64,000 nt of DNA from Verrucomicrobiales bacterium (GTDB lineage: Bacteria; Verrucomicrobiota; Verrucomicrobiia; Limisphaerales; J093), in contig JACKPV010000024.1 of the NCBI GenBank assembly GCA_024233305.1, positions 186,001 through 250,000 on the forward strand, written 5' to 3'. Of this stretch, positions 25,331 to 34,470 are shown piece by piece (positions within the stretch are counted from its first letter, which is position 1; each line of letters begins with the position of its first letter). The position numbers and the translations under genes were made by a program. The notes under the pieces are model-generated. The model worked only from the letters and a program-made list of their open reading frames with translations, searched no databases and was not told the origin of the DNA.

Positions 25331-26782
25331 TCAGGCCAGCAACGCCCGCACCACCCGGCCATGCACGTCGGTCAGGCGGAAGTGACGCCCCTGAAAGAAG
25401 TAGGTCAGGCGTTCGTGATCCACGCCCAACAAGTGCATCAGGGTGGCGTGGAAATCATGCACATGCACCCCGTTCTCGGCGACGTTGTAACCGAATTCGT
25501 CCGTCGCGCCGTAGACCAGTCCCGGCTTCACCCCGCCGCCCGCCATCCAGATCGTGAAGCAGCGCGGGTGATGATCGCGGCCGTAGTTGTCCGGCTGCAG
25601 TTTGCCCTGCGAATAGTTCGTCCGACCGAACTCACCGCCCCAGATCACGAGGGTGTCATCGAGCAGACCGCGCTCCTTGAGATCGGTGATCAGGGCGGCG
25701 CAGGGCTGATCCGTCTCCCGGCATTGCACGCGCATCCCCCCGGGGAGCCCGCCGTGATGGTCCCAGCCCTGGTGGTACAACTGGATGAACTTGACGCCGC
25801 GCTCGGCCAGCCGCCGCGCCAGCAGACAGTTCGCGGCAAAAGTCCCCGGCTTGCGGGCGTCGGGACCGTAGCGCTCGAAGGTGGCGGTGGACTCGTCCTG
25901 CAAATCCATGACCCCGGGCACGCTGGTCTGCATCCGATAGGCCATCTCGTATTGCGCGATCCGGGCTTCGATGTCCGGGTCGGGGTTGAGCGCGAAGGCG
26001 TGGCGGTTCAACTCGCCGACCCGGTCCAGCAAACGCCGCCGGGCCCCTTCCGAAACCCCCGGCGGGTTGCCCAGATAGAGCACCGGATCCGCGCCCGAAC
26101 GAAACTGCACGCCCTGGTGCTGGGAGGGCAGAAAGCCGCTGCCCCACAACCGCGAGTAAAGGGGTTGGTCCACCTTCCCGGGGGTGACGAGCACGACGAA
26201 GGCCGGCAGGTCCTGGTTGTCACTGCCCAGGCCGTAATGCACCCACGCGCCGATGCTCGGGCGCCCGGAAATCTGCGCGCCGGTCTGGAGGAAGGTGATC
26301 GCGGGATCGTGGTTGATCGCCTCGGTGTACATCGACCGCACGATGCACAGCTCATCCACCACGCCGGCCGTATGCGGCAGCAGCTCGCTGACCCAGGCGC
26401 CGCTCCCGCCATGCTGCGTGAAGGCAAACCGGGAGCCCGCGAGCGGAAGGGAGGCCTGGTTTCCCGACATGCCCGTCAACCGCTGGCCCATGCGGACGGA
26501 TTCGGGCAGTTCCTCGCCCTGACGCTGGTTGAGCAGCGGCTTGTAATCGAACGTCTCGAGCTGGGACGGCCCCCCGGCCATGAACAGGTAGATGACGCGC
26601 CGGGCCCGGGCAGGATGATGCAGACGTCCATCGAGCACTCCCTGCGAATCCCCGCCCGCCGCCAGCGCCGGGTTCAACAACTGACCCAGAGCAATGCCTC
26701 CCAGGCCGAGACCGAAGCGTTCGAGAAACATCCGGCGGGAAAGACCCGCAACGGATACCGGACCGGAGCAAGTTGGTTTCAT
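25331..26782 (-). CDS. DUF1501 protein (sulfatase-superfamily fold, Tat-exported)
   Basis: Exported protein of the DUF1501 family, related in fold to alkaline phosphatase and sulfatases but of unknown reaction. The N-terminus has a twin-arginine signal (LSRRMFLERFGLGLGG). Family marks are YLFMAGGPSQLETFDYKP near residue 67, the central NHDPAITFLQTG, and the late WGGEFGRTNYSQG and GRDHHPRCF, which resemble metal-binding segments. Length of 483 residues is typical. ATG at 26782 shares one base with the stop of the upstream DUF1549 gene and has AGAGG just ahead, so the two are translationally coupled, as is usual for this pair in Planctomycetes and Verrucomicrobia. A joint role in polymer breakdown is often supposed but unproven. 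Confidence 0.9.
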   Translation of the reverse strand: MKPTCSGPVSVAGLSRRMFLERFGLGLGGIALGQLLNPALAAGGDSQGVLDGRLHHPARARRVIYLFMAGGPSQLETFDYKPLLNQRQGEELPESVRMGQRLTGMSGNQASLPLAGSRFAFTQHGGSGAWVSELLPHTAGVVDELCIVRSMYTEAINHDPAITFLQTGAQISGRPSIGAWVHYGLGSDNQDLPAFVVLVTPGKVDQPLYSRLWGSGFLPSQHQGVQFRSGADPVLYLGNPPGVSEGARRRLLDRVGELNRHAFALNPDPDIEARIAQYEMAYRMQTSVPGVMDLQDESTATFERYGPDARKPGTFAANCLLARRLAERGVKFIQLYHQGWDHHGGLPGGMRVQCRETDQPCAALITDLKERGLLDDTLVIWGGEFGRTNYSQGKLQPDNYGRDHHPRCFTIWMAGGGVKPGLVYGATDEFGYNVAENGVHVHDFHATLMHLLGVDHERLTYFFQGRHFRLTDVHGRVVRALLA

Positions 26783-29700
26783 CACCTCTTCGTCACAAAT
26801 TCATCCAGGTTCATCACCCCGCTGACCAGCATGGTCGTGGCGGCCACTTCAACCGCCGGCAGGGTGGCCCGCCGCGGCGCCGTCCCCACGCCCAGCAGTT
26901 CGGCCGCGCCGTCGGGATCGGCCACAAACGCCGCCCGCTGGCCGGCCAGGAGGCGTTGGCAGACCTCCCGTTCGACGGCGTCCGGCGGGCGCGCCAGGAG
27001 CGCTAGAAACGCCCCGCGGATCCGGGCCTCGGGAGCGTCGGGGTGTTGCTCGACGAGGGTTTCGGCCAGCACGCGGGCGGCTTCGACAAACTGCGGATCG
27101 TTCAACACCACGAGGGCCTGCAACGGCGTGATCGTGGCCTCGCGCTTGGCCGCGCAAACCTCCCGGCTGGTGGCGTCGAAGGTGAGCATGTTCGGCGGTG
27201 GCGCCGTGCGCCGCCAGAAGGTGTAGAGACTGCGTCGGTAGAGTTTGTCGCCGGTGTCGGGCTGGTAGTTACCGGGGACGCCGGCCTGCCGCCACAGCCC
27301 TTCGGGCTGGTACGGTTTCACACTCGGACCGCCCACGGCGCGGTTCAGAAGGCCGCTGGCCGCCAGCGCGCCGTCCCGGATCTGCTCGGCCAGCAGTTGG
27401 TGGGCCGGTCCCCGCGCGAGCCAGCGGTTCTCCGGGTCTTTCTCGCGAGCGGCCGCCGAAGCGTTGGAGTCCTGCCGGTAGGTGGCGGAATTCACGATCA
27501 GGCGATGCAGGGCCTTCACGTCCCAACCGTGGTCCATGAACCAGCCGGCCAGCCAGTCGAGCAAGCGCGGGTGGGTGGGCAGCCGGCCCTGACTGCCGAA
27601 ATCCTCCTGCGTGGCCACCAGACCGCGCCCGAAGTGCATCCGCCAGATCCGGTTCACGACCACGCGCGCGGTCAGGGGATTCCGACGGTCCACGGTCCAG
27701 CGGGCCAGCCCGAGCCGGTTTCGTGGCAGGCCCTCGGGAAAGGGAAGCAGGGCGGCGGGGGTGTCGCGTTGCACCGGTTCGCCCGGGGCATCGTAGGCGC
27801 CCCGCTTGAGCACGAAAGCCGGTCGCGGCGCGGGGAGTTCCTCCATGACCATGATTTCTGGCACCTCGTTGATCAGCCGGTTCTCGTCCTCCCGCAAGGC
27901 GCGCAGGGCCTGGGTCGCAGCCACGGATGCCGTCTCCACACGGGCCAGAAAGTGCGCCCGCCAGACGTTCTCCTCCGCGACCTCGCGACCGGCCAATCGC
28001 GCCACTTCCAGCCCCGTAAGGCAGGTGTCGAACACCTTCAACTCGTCGAGCATCCCTCCCTTGAACCCGTTGTCCCGGAAGCGACCCGCCAGCGTGAGGT
28101 GGATGTTGCCCGCATCGGCATCCCCCCATTCCGAACGGTGGAGAATATCCTTGCGCAGATGGTCCCGCACGACCTCGGTTGCGACCGGGCGGCCGTCGAC
28201 AAACAGCCCGATGCCAGCCGCCCGGCTTGATCCGTCATAGGTGACGCAGACCTGCGACCACGCGTTGATCGGCAATGTCTCCAGCGCCCGGACCGCGATC
28301 GCATTCCCCGGCCAGAAGTGGGTCAGGGCAAAGAACAGCCGCCCGTTGTCGAGCCGCAGCTCGAAGCCGCGGCTGCCGGAATCGGTCCAGGACCGCGACT
28401 GATGCACCACGACCGCACGCTCGGAAAGCTCGGACGGGCGCAGCCACAAATCGAGGGAGAACGAGTCGGTGCGCCCGAACACCTTCACCGTGGGACAGAC
28501 CAACGAGTTGTCCCCGCTGAATTCGAGGGCGTTGCCCACCTGTCCCGGCGCGATCCCCGGTCCATCCACCAGTTTCGCCACATTCGTCGTCGTCAACGCA
28601 TCGGGCGTGCCGCCGCCCACGATTTCATCGAACGGAAACCAGGCCGCTGGGGCGGGCGATTCAATCGTCCCGGGCTTCGCACGCCACTCCTGAAACGCGG
28701 CATCGCCTGCCGCAGCCAGTTCGGCCAGCCGGGCTTCCGCGCTCCGGATCCGGGCCTCTACCTGCGCATGCGCTTCCCGTTGCTCGTCGGACCAGAGCAG
28801 CAAGGTCGGCGTGGGCGTGGCCCGGGTGAAATGCGAGTACAGCCCGGACTCGTCGATGCTGTTGAAGAACGCGAACAGCGAATAGTAGTCGCGCTGGGTC
28901 ACCGGATCGTACTTGTGATCGTGGCAGCGCGCGCAACCAAGCGTCAACCCGAGCACCGCGGTGCCGAAAGTCTCGACGCGGTCGGCGGCGTATTCGGTGC
29001 GAAATTCCTCCTCGATGCTGCCGCCCTCGTTGGTCTGCCGGTGCAGGCGATTGAACGCGGTGGCCAGGCGCTGGTCGGCGGTGGGATCCGGCAACAAGTC
29101 CCCCGCCAGTTGCCAGATCAGAAACGCGTCATACGGCAGATTGTCGTTGAACGCCCGGATCACCCAGTCGCGCCAAGGCGAAACGTCCCGCGTCACGTCG
29201 TTCTGATAGCCATAGGTGTCGGCGTAACGCGCCAGATCCAGCCACTCCAGCGCCATCCGCTCCCCGTACGCCGAAGATTGCAGATACCGTTCCGCCGCCC
29301 GGGCAAGGGCGTCGGGCGCTGCATCGGCAAGGCAGGCTTCCAGTTCCGCAACCGTCGGAGGCAGCCCGGTCAGATCAAGCGCCAGGCGGCGCAGCAACGT
29401 CGCCCGCGACGCCTCGGGCGCCGGCGACAATCCCGCTTCCTCCAGCCGGGCACGCACAAAGGCGTCAATGGGTGAAAGGACCGTCGGCTCGCCCGGGAGC
29501 GACGGCACCGGCACGGGCCGCACCGGAACGAAGGACCAGTGCGGCTGGAATCCGGCTCCCTGCTCCACCCAAAGACGGAGCAGCGCCTTGTCCGACGCCG
29601 TCAGCGTGCGGTGTGAATCCGGTGGCGGCATCACCTCGTCCGCATCCTCCGTGAGGATCCGCCGAAGCAGTTCACTGCGGCCCGGCTGTCCGGGCACCAC

Positions 29701-30033
29701 AATTCCCGTGCCGTCCGGGAACCCGCGGAACAACCCCTCGCGCGTATCGAGCCGAAGATCGGCCTTGCGCGCCCGCGCATCCGGCCCGTGACAGGCAAAG
29801 CACCGGTCGGACAGCAGCGGCCGAACCTGGAAATTGAAGTCCACCGGACCGTCGGCCACCGCCCGACTGCCGCCCCACCCGAGCCCGATCGTCAAGCTCA
29901 GCAGGCCGCCCGCGACCGACCCAAGCCATGCCGGGCGCCTCTGCCGGGGGAACGCTCCGGCCTTGCGCCCGTCGCCGGGGGCACGCACTCGTTGCCCGTG
30001 CCCCGTCATCCGGAAGTCGAAACCATTACACAC
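26782..30033 (-). CDS. DUF1549/DUF1553 cytochrome-like protein with inserted LamG domain
   Basis: Large exported protein of the planctomycete-type cytochrome family. Order of parts: signal peptide near residues 38-58, PSCyt1 region with heme-type CFACHGP near residue 80, DUF1549 (DLTGLPPT onward) with a second CARCH near residue 368, a LamG/concanavalin-like insertion of about 220 residues (PFDEIVGGGTPD to MLDELKVFDT), then DUF1553 to the end (WTVDRRNPLTARVVVNRIW). About 1,083 residues. The start is uncertain: GTG at 30033 has GAGGG at good spacing; ATG at 30009 and TTG at 30048 are alternatives. It is paired with DUF1501. The two CxxCH sites imply covalent heme, and the LamG insert suggests carbohydrate binding, but no reaction is established. 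Confidence 0.88.
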   Translation of the reverse strand: MCNGFDFRMTGHGQRVRAPGDGRKAGAFPRQRRPAWLGSVAGGLLSLTIGLGWGGSRAVADGPVDFNFQVRPLLSDRCFACHGPDARARKADLRLDTREGLFRGFPDGTGIVVPGQPGRSELLRRILTEDADEVMPPPDSHRTLTASDKALLRLWVEQGAGFQPHWSFVPVRPVPVPSLPGEPTVLSPIDAFVRARLEEAGLSPAPEASRATLLRRLALDLTGLPPTVAELEACLADAAPDALARAAERYLQSSAYGERMALEWLDLARYADTYGYQNDVTRDVSPWRDWVIRAFNDNLPYDAFLIWQLAGDLLPDPTADQRLATAFNRLHRQTNEGGSIEEEFRTEYAADRVETFGTAVLGLTLGCARCHDHKYDPVTQRDYYSLFAFFNSIDESGLYSHFTRATPTPTLLLWSDEQREAHAQVEARIRSAEARLAELAAAGDAAFQEWRAKPGTIESPAPAAWFPFDEIVGGGTPDALTTTNVAKLVDGPGIAPGQVGNALEFSGDNSLVCPTVKVFGRTDSFSLDLWLRPSELSERAVVVHQSRSWTDSGSRGFELRLDNGRLFFALTHFWPGNAIAVRALETLPINAWSQVCVTYDGSSRAAGIGLFVDGRPVATEVVRDHLRKDILHRSEWGDADAGNIHLTLAGRFRDNGFKGGMLDELKVFDTCLTGLEVARLAGREVAEENVWRAHFLARVETASVAATQALRALREDENRLINEVPEIMVMEELPAPRPAFVLKRGAYDAPGEPVQRDTPAALLPFPEGLPRNRLGLARWTVDRRNPLTARVVVNRIWRMHFGRGLVATQEDFGSQGRLPTHPRLLDWLAGWFMDHGWDVKALHRLIVNSATYRQDSNASAAAREKDPENRWLARGPAHQLLAEQIRDGALAASGLLNRAVGGPSVKPYQPEGLWRQAGVPGNYQPDTGDKLYRRSLYTFWRRTAPPPNMLTFDATSREVCAAKREATITPLQALVVLNDPQFVEAARVLAETLVEQHPDAPEARIRGAFLALLARPPDAVEREVCQRLLAGQRAAFVADPDGAAELLGVGTAPRRATLPAVEVAATTMLVSGVMNLDEFVTKR

Positions 30034-30195
30034 GATAACCCTCGCCAATCTCCATTCTGATGTGCTGCGACCCTAGCCACGACCGGCGGGCGGCACACGA
30101 AAAAAAAGTGCCGGGCGATGGTTCTCCGCCATTGATCCGCGGGGCGGCGCCTGCCAAGAATCGCGCGCAGCCTGATTGAAGCACCAACCAACAAG

Positions 30196-30972
30196 ATGTC
30201 CGTCTATCTGGCAGAATTCCTCGGCACGATGATCCTGGTCACCCTCGGTGAAGGCGTCGTGGCAAACGTCAGCCTGGCGAAGAGCAAAGGGCAAAACGGC
30301 GGGTGGATCGTCGTGACCGCCGCCTGGGGTCTGGCCGTCGCGATGGCGGTCTACGCCGTCGGTTGGGTGAGCGGCGCCCACCTGAACCCCGCCGTCACCG
30401 TTGCCGTCGCGGTCATCGGCGACGGCGGATTCGGGTGGAACCTGGTTCCCGGCTACCTCCTGGCCCAGTTCGCCGGCGCGTTTGCGGGGGCGATCCTCGT
30501 CTGGCTGACCTACCTGCCCCACTGGGCGGCAACCACGGATCCGGCGACGAAACGGGGCGTGTTCTGCACCTCGCCGGCCATCCGGCAACCCGCGGCGAAC
30601 CTGCTCGCCGAAGCCATCGGGACCGCCTTCCTGGTCCTGGGAGTGCTGGCCGTGCTGCGCCCCGAGAACCTGAATCCGACCACCGGCTGGAACGTCGGCC
30701 TGGGACCGCTGCTGGTGGGGTTGATCGTGTTTTCGATCGGCCTCTCGCTCGGCGGTCCCACCGGTTACGCCATCAATCCCGCGCGGGATCTCGGCCCGCG
30801 CCTAGCGCACCACTTCCTGCCCATCGCCGGGAAGGGCGGTTCGGACTGGGGCTATGCCTGGGTGCCGGTGGTCGGACCGCTCCTGGGAGGCGTGGCAGGC
30901 GCGCTGGTCTACCGGCTGCTCTGGCCGCTGGCCGCTCCGATCATCGCCGAAGTGACCGCCGCGGGCGGCTGA
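30196..30972 (+). CDS. Glycerol facilitator / aquaglyceroporin (MIP family)
   Basis: Inner-membrane channel for glycerol and similar small polyols. Six hydrophobic spans and two NPA half-helices are present: N64-A66 (HLNPAVTV) and N194-A196 (AINPARD). D198 right after the second NPA (NPARDLGPR) is the mark of glycerol-conducting members, as opposed to strict water channels. The 258-residue length is typical of GlpF. No glycerol kinase or glycerol-3-phosphate dehydrogenase is beside it, so its substrate in this organism is inferred from the motif. It is divergent from the DUF1549 gene, with about 160 bases between them, and monocistronic. Confidence 0.93.
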   Translation: MSVYLAEFLGTMILVTLGEGVVANVSLAKSKGQNGGWIVVTAAWGLAVAMAVYAVGWVSGAHLNPAVTVAVAVIGDGGFGWNLVPGYLLAQFAGAFAGAILVWLTYLPHWAATTDPATKRGVFCTSPAIRQPAANLLAEAIGTAFLVLGVLAVLRPENLNPTTGWNVGLGPLLVGLIVFSIGLSLGGPTGYAINPARDLGPRLAHHFLPIAGKGGSDWGYAWVPVVGPLLGGVAGALVYRLLWPLAAPIIAEVTAAGG

Positions 30973-31051
30973 AGCGCACCCGCCGCCCTCCCGGACGGAG
31001 GCGTCGATCCAGGTCCGGTGTTCCGTTGCCGGGAGCGGACCGTTGCGGCGG

Positions 31052-31855
31052 CTAATCCTTGCTGGTTCCGTTGTCTCCCGCCCAACTGAACTCGTAGTGC
31101 GGGTCGTTGTCGTTGTTCCAGCGCTTCCGCCACTTCTCGTTGGTTGGATCCACGATTTCGCGACGCAGGGCCGACTCGGCGTGCCCGTCCACGAACTGGA
31201 CCACTGTCCGCCCGTTGTGCCGTTTCGCGGGCCATTGATCCGACTGCTTGGGATCCACGTTGCCGTCCCACGAATAGTCCGACTTGCTGTCCGCGAGCAT
31301 CAGCATGTCCGACGGGGTCCGCACCCGGCTCTCGTTCATTTCGGGCTGCCCCGGCGGATTGATGTCCCCGCCCAAACCCAGTTGGGCGTCGATGTTCTGC
31401 GTGACCGCTCCGATTCCCCAGTCGTTATAGCCGTAGCTCATGCCGGCGCCGCTCCCCGAGGCGCGCAGGAAGTCGATCTGGCCGTTCAGCGACCGGTTCG
31501 AGTTGGTGTCCCAGGCGAACTCCCGCTTGTTGGCCGGGCAGAAGAAGGAAGCCCGGTTGGTGCCCATCTGGCTGAACAATCGCAGCGGCCAGACGTAATA
31601 GAACTCGGGCACTTTGATGCAGCCCGGGAACTTGTGGTATTCGTCCACGTACATGACGGTCGCCAGCCCCAACTGGCGCAGGTTGTTCAGGCACGCCGTC
31701 TGCTGCCCCTTGGACTTCGCCTTGGACAAGGCCGGCAGCAGCATGCCGGCCAGGATGGCGATGATCGCGATGACGACCAGCAGCTCGATCAACGTAAAGG
31801 CGACCCGCCGCGAGGGTGTCGCCGCCGAAGTCTGAATGGAAGTTGGACGGGACAT
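31052..31855 (-). CDS. Type II secretion-type pseudopilin (third copy)
   Basis: Third member of the pseudopilin family. The start at 31855 gives a short leader (MSRPTSIQTSAATPSRRV) before AFTLIELLVVIAIIAILAGM, with the mature Glu at position 5. The longer frame to 32137 overlaps the beta-propeller gene and is ignored. The body is shared with the other two only at the N-terminus, around ACLNNLRQLGLATVMYVDEY, and in FFCPANKRE. The C-terminal box is HNGRTVVQFVDGHAE, an H-X9-DG type sequence. The end (WRKRWNNDNDPHYEF) is distinct. It is a single gene between the glycerol facilitator (convergent) and the propeller gene (same strand, 173 bases upstream). Confidence 0.87.
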   Translation of the reverse strand: MSRPTSIQTSAATPSRRVAFTLIELLVVIAIIAILAGMLLPALSKAKSKGQQTACLNNLRQLGLATVMYVDEYHKFPGCIKVPEFYYVWPLRLFSQMGTNRASFFCPANKREFAWDTNSNRSLNGQIDFLRASGSGAGMSYGYNDWGIGAVTQNIDAQLGLGGDINPPGQPEMNESRVRTPSDMLMLADSKSDYSWDGNVDPKQSDQWPAKRHNGRTVVQFVDGHAESALRREIVDPTNEKWRKRWNNDNDPHYEFSWAGDNGTSKD

Positions 31856-31955
31856 ATTGAAGGCATTTACTACTCCCGAAGCGCTCGCAGGACAAGCCCG
31901 CGCCCGAGATTTCTCGCCCCGTACGCCACTCGGGTTCTCCTGACTCCGAGCGGGC

Positions 31956-31990
31956 TGAGCGGTAACCATGCAGTGGGATTCACCGCGGAT
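31956..31990 (+). repeat. Short copy of the TGAGC..CCATGCAG repeat head
   Basis: TGAGCGGTAACCATGCAG followed by TGGGATTCACCGCGGATG matches the first 36 bases of repeat D at 24920 with only a few differences; similarity then stops. It lies between the third pseudopilin and the propeller gene. Confidence 0.6.
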
Positions 31991-32028
31991 GCGCCCGCTT
32001 GCCCGACCGCCTGGCCGCGACCGACGGC

Positions 32029-33180
32029 TCAAACCACCGACAGTGCCGCGATCAAGCCGTCCGTGGTTGGGACGTACAACCGCCCGTCCGGGCCGAACGA
32101 CGCCCGGGTTTCGCAGGACCGTCCGCCTTCGAAGCACACCGCACCCCGGCCATCGGCGTCGATGCGATGCACACGGCCCAACGGGTCGCCGATCCAGACG
32201 GCGACGCCCCCCCGCGTGCCGGTGACCGGACCAGCCAGCAGGTAGTCCGTCCCGGCGTCATACGACCAGCGCGGATTTCCGGAAGCGTCAAACGCCCGCA
32301 CCTGCCCGGCCAGATCCGCCACCACCACCCCGCCGTCAGCGGGCAGCCCGGGAGTCGCCATGACCGGGGCCGGCAATTCTCGCCGCCAGAGACGGGCGCC
32401 GTCCCGCAGGTCGAAGCCGCAAAGCACCGCGTCTCGGTCCCGATTGAACACGGCGTACAAATGGGCCGCAGCCTCGTCAATCACGGGGGATGCGGTAACC
32501 ACCATCCGCCGCGCCTGCCGCGACCCTTCCGGTTCGCAATGCCAGACCTGCTCCTCGCCGCTGGCGGTCACCCGGACGATCTCCACCCCCTTTTCCCAGA
32601 CCGCCCGCAGGAGGAAGAGATTCCCGCGGCGGTCGGCCGCGGCGCCGCTTTGCGGGTAGATGCCGGCGTCCCACGAGGCCTGCGGCTCCCCGGTTCGCGC
32701 GTCGAGCCGCCAGAAACGACCGCCCCAACTGCTCGCCACCACGCCGGCGTCGTCCGGCATCGCCAGCAGGTCCGACAATATCCGCGGGTCCGTTTTGGTG
32801 GGCAGCTCGCGCTGCCAGAGCTTCCGTCCGGCTTCCGTCGTCAAAGCCAGGACACTGCCGGTGAGTGTTCCCACCACCACGATAGCGCCGTCCGCAGTGA
32901 CCGCCGGTGCCGCGCTGACCGCTCCCGGCAGGGACGCCTCCCACGCTCGCTGCCCATCCGGCAAAAAGGCGCTCAGGCTTCCGGCGAAGTCCGCCACGAA
33001 GCAGCGCCCGCGGAGGTCGAACACAACCGGGGCCTTTACCGTGCCGCGCGCTTGCAAGGGAGAAGTCCCGGCGGCGACGTCCGCGAATTCGCCGGCAAAC
33101 AAACCGCCTCTTCCCGCCCCGCCGCCGGCCATCCGCCAGACCTCACGAACGCCATCCCCTACCGCGCCGGACGCCTTCAT
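32029..33180 (-). CDS. PQQ-like beta-propeller repeat protein
   Basis: A 383-residue repeat protein whose blades follow the PQQ/quinoprotein pattern, with alternating phrases such as GSVLALTTEAGRKLWQREL, GRFWRLDARTGEPQASW and GQVRAFDASGNPRWSYDAG. About seven to eight blades fit the length. There is no signal peptide and no recognisable PQQ-ligand or catalytic residues, so it is more likely a binding or scaffold propeller than a dehydrogenase. Its ATG overlaps the stop of the upstream DUF362 gene by 4 bases, so the two are translationally coupled and probably work together. Partner and ligand are unknown. Confidence 0.8.
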   Translation of the reverse strand: MKASGAVGDGVREVWRMAGGGAGRGGLFAGEFADVAAGTSPLQARGTVKAPVVFDLRGRCFVADFAGSLSAFLPDGQRAWEASLPGAVSAAPAVTADGAIVVVGTLTGSVLALTTEAGRKLWQRELPTKTDPRILSDLLAMPDDAGVVASSWGGRFWRLDARTGEPQASWDAGIYPQSGAAADRRGNLFLLRAVWEKGVEIVRVTASGEEQVWHCEPEGSRQARRMVVTASPVIDEAAAHLYAVFNRDRDAVLCGFDLRDGARLWRRELPAPVMATPGLPADGGVVVADLAGQVRAFDASGNPRWSYDAGTDYLLAGPVTGTRGGVAVWIGDPLGRVHRIDADGRGAVCFEGGRSCETRASFGPDGRLYVPTTDGLIAALSVV

Positions 33181-34409
33181 GACGCCCTCCTCCGGTAAGT
33201 GGGTTGGCAGCCGAACCGCGCCCGATCCAGGCCGACACCCCCGATCTCGATGCCCGCAATCCGGTTTTCACCAAGCCCCTTGCGCCGGGCCATCGCAAGG
33301 TAGTTGGCCCCGTTCACAAAAGGCCACGAACGGTCGGGCGCATCCGGATCGAATCCCATCGTCGCCGCCGCCACCGCATCGGTGCAAACTGCGTTGCACC
33401 CGGCGATGAGCACCCCCGGACGGGTCACCGCCACCATCGAACCCAGCCACCAACCCTCGGCGGACTGGATCGTGCTGATCCCGTCGATGACCACGAGATC
33501 AATCGGGAAGGCCGCGTTCAGGTCGACGATGAAACGCGGGACGTTGAAGCCGTGATCGCGTTCCACCGAACGCCCGTTGAAGCTGCCCGACGAGGTGAAC
33601 GGGGCCCGGGTGCAATCGTGCATCGTGCGCCCACGGTAATCCTTGGCCTCCTCATCCGGTTCGTCCTTGAGGTCATCGCCGTAAAGGCTGCTGGGCGGCA
33701 CGCCGAAGAGGTTCTTCATTCCCGCGGTGATGCCGCCCGAAACATGGCTCTTCAACTTGCCCAACGAGACGAGCACATCGGTGTCGACGTAGGCCCGGTT
33801 CACCTCCCAGGCGGTGGCCAGCTCGGGGCTGCCCGGCACCTTCACCCAGGCATACGTCGAATGCAGGCCGCGATTGCGCGTGTTCACGAAACGCGCGCGC
33901 CCGTCCATGGCCGCGTTGAATTCCGCGAGGTCGAAGCCGTACCCGGCGAACGCCTCGGGACCCAGCGCGCGAAAGGGCAGTTGATCGCAGAACGTGACCG
34001 AGCGGGCGCCATACCCCACGAGCAACGATCCCAACGCCCGCGCCACCACCGGATGCACCGTGACGGTCAGCCAGAGCGGAATCCCCGCCACATCCTCCGC
34101 CGAGGTGTTCACGAGGTTGACCTTGACCGTGACGTGCTTCCGGCGGACCAGCGCCCCGACGCTGCCCAACGCCTCGAGCATCCTGCCGAGTTCCCGCCGA
34201 ACGGCGTCGAAATCGTACCGCGCGCACAGCCCCAGGCTCACCGGCGCCCTTCGAATGCTTCCCCCTTCAACCTCCGACTCCGCCACCACGGCCTCCGGCA
34301 GGGCGAGGGCCGCCGCCGACGTGGTCCGGAGGAATTCCCGCCGACTGAGGAGTCCCCCGGGACATTTGGGGATGCCGGGACCGGCGCCATGAATCGCGTG
34401 CGTTTTCAT
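33177..34409 (-). CDS. DUF362 protein with Tat signal
   Basis: Member of the DUF362 family, often found as part of or next to iron-sulfur proteins. The start at 34409 (MKTHAIHG) has GGGGA upstream; an ATG seven codons earlier is possible. A twin-arginine signal (LSRREFLRTTSAAALALPEA) predicts export of a folded protein. Core segments KHVTVKVNLVN near residue 94, SLGKLKSHVSGGITAGMKNLFG near residue 196 and the late CNAVCTDAVAAATMGFDP are typical of DUF362. It lacks the ferredoxin-type cysteine cluster that fused members carry. Length is 410 residues. It overlaps the propeller gene by 4 bases. Reaction unknown. Confidence 0.85.
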   Translation of the reverse strand: MKTHAIHGAGPGIPKCPGGLLSRREFLRTTSAAALALPEAVVAESEVEGGSIRRAPVSLGLCARYDFDAVRRELGRMLEALGSVGALVRRKHVTVKVNLVNTSAEDVAGIPLWLTVTVHPVVARALGSLLVGYGARSVTFCDQLPFRALGPEAFAGYGFDLAEFNAAMDGRARFVNTRNRGLHSTYAWVKVPGSPELATAWEVNRAYVDTDVLVSLGKLKSHVSGGITAGMKNLFGVPPSSLYGDDLKDEPDEEAKDYRGRTMHDCTRAPFTSSGSFNGRSVERDHGFNVPRFIVDLNAAFPIDLVVIDGISTIQSAEGWWLGSMVAVTRPGVLIAGCNAVCTDAVAAATMGFDPDAPDRSWPFVNGANYLAMARRKGLGENRIAGIEIGGVGLDRARFGCQPTYRRRAS

Positions 34410-34470
34410 CAGCTTGCCGTCCCCATACAACGCCCGCCGCCGCGGAAAGTCAAACGGCCCGCCGCCACGC

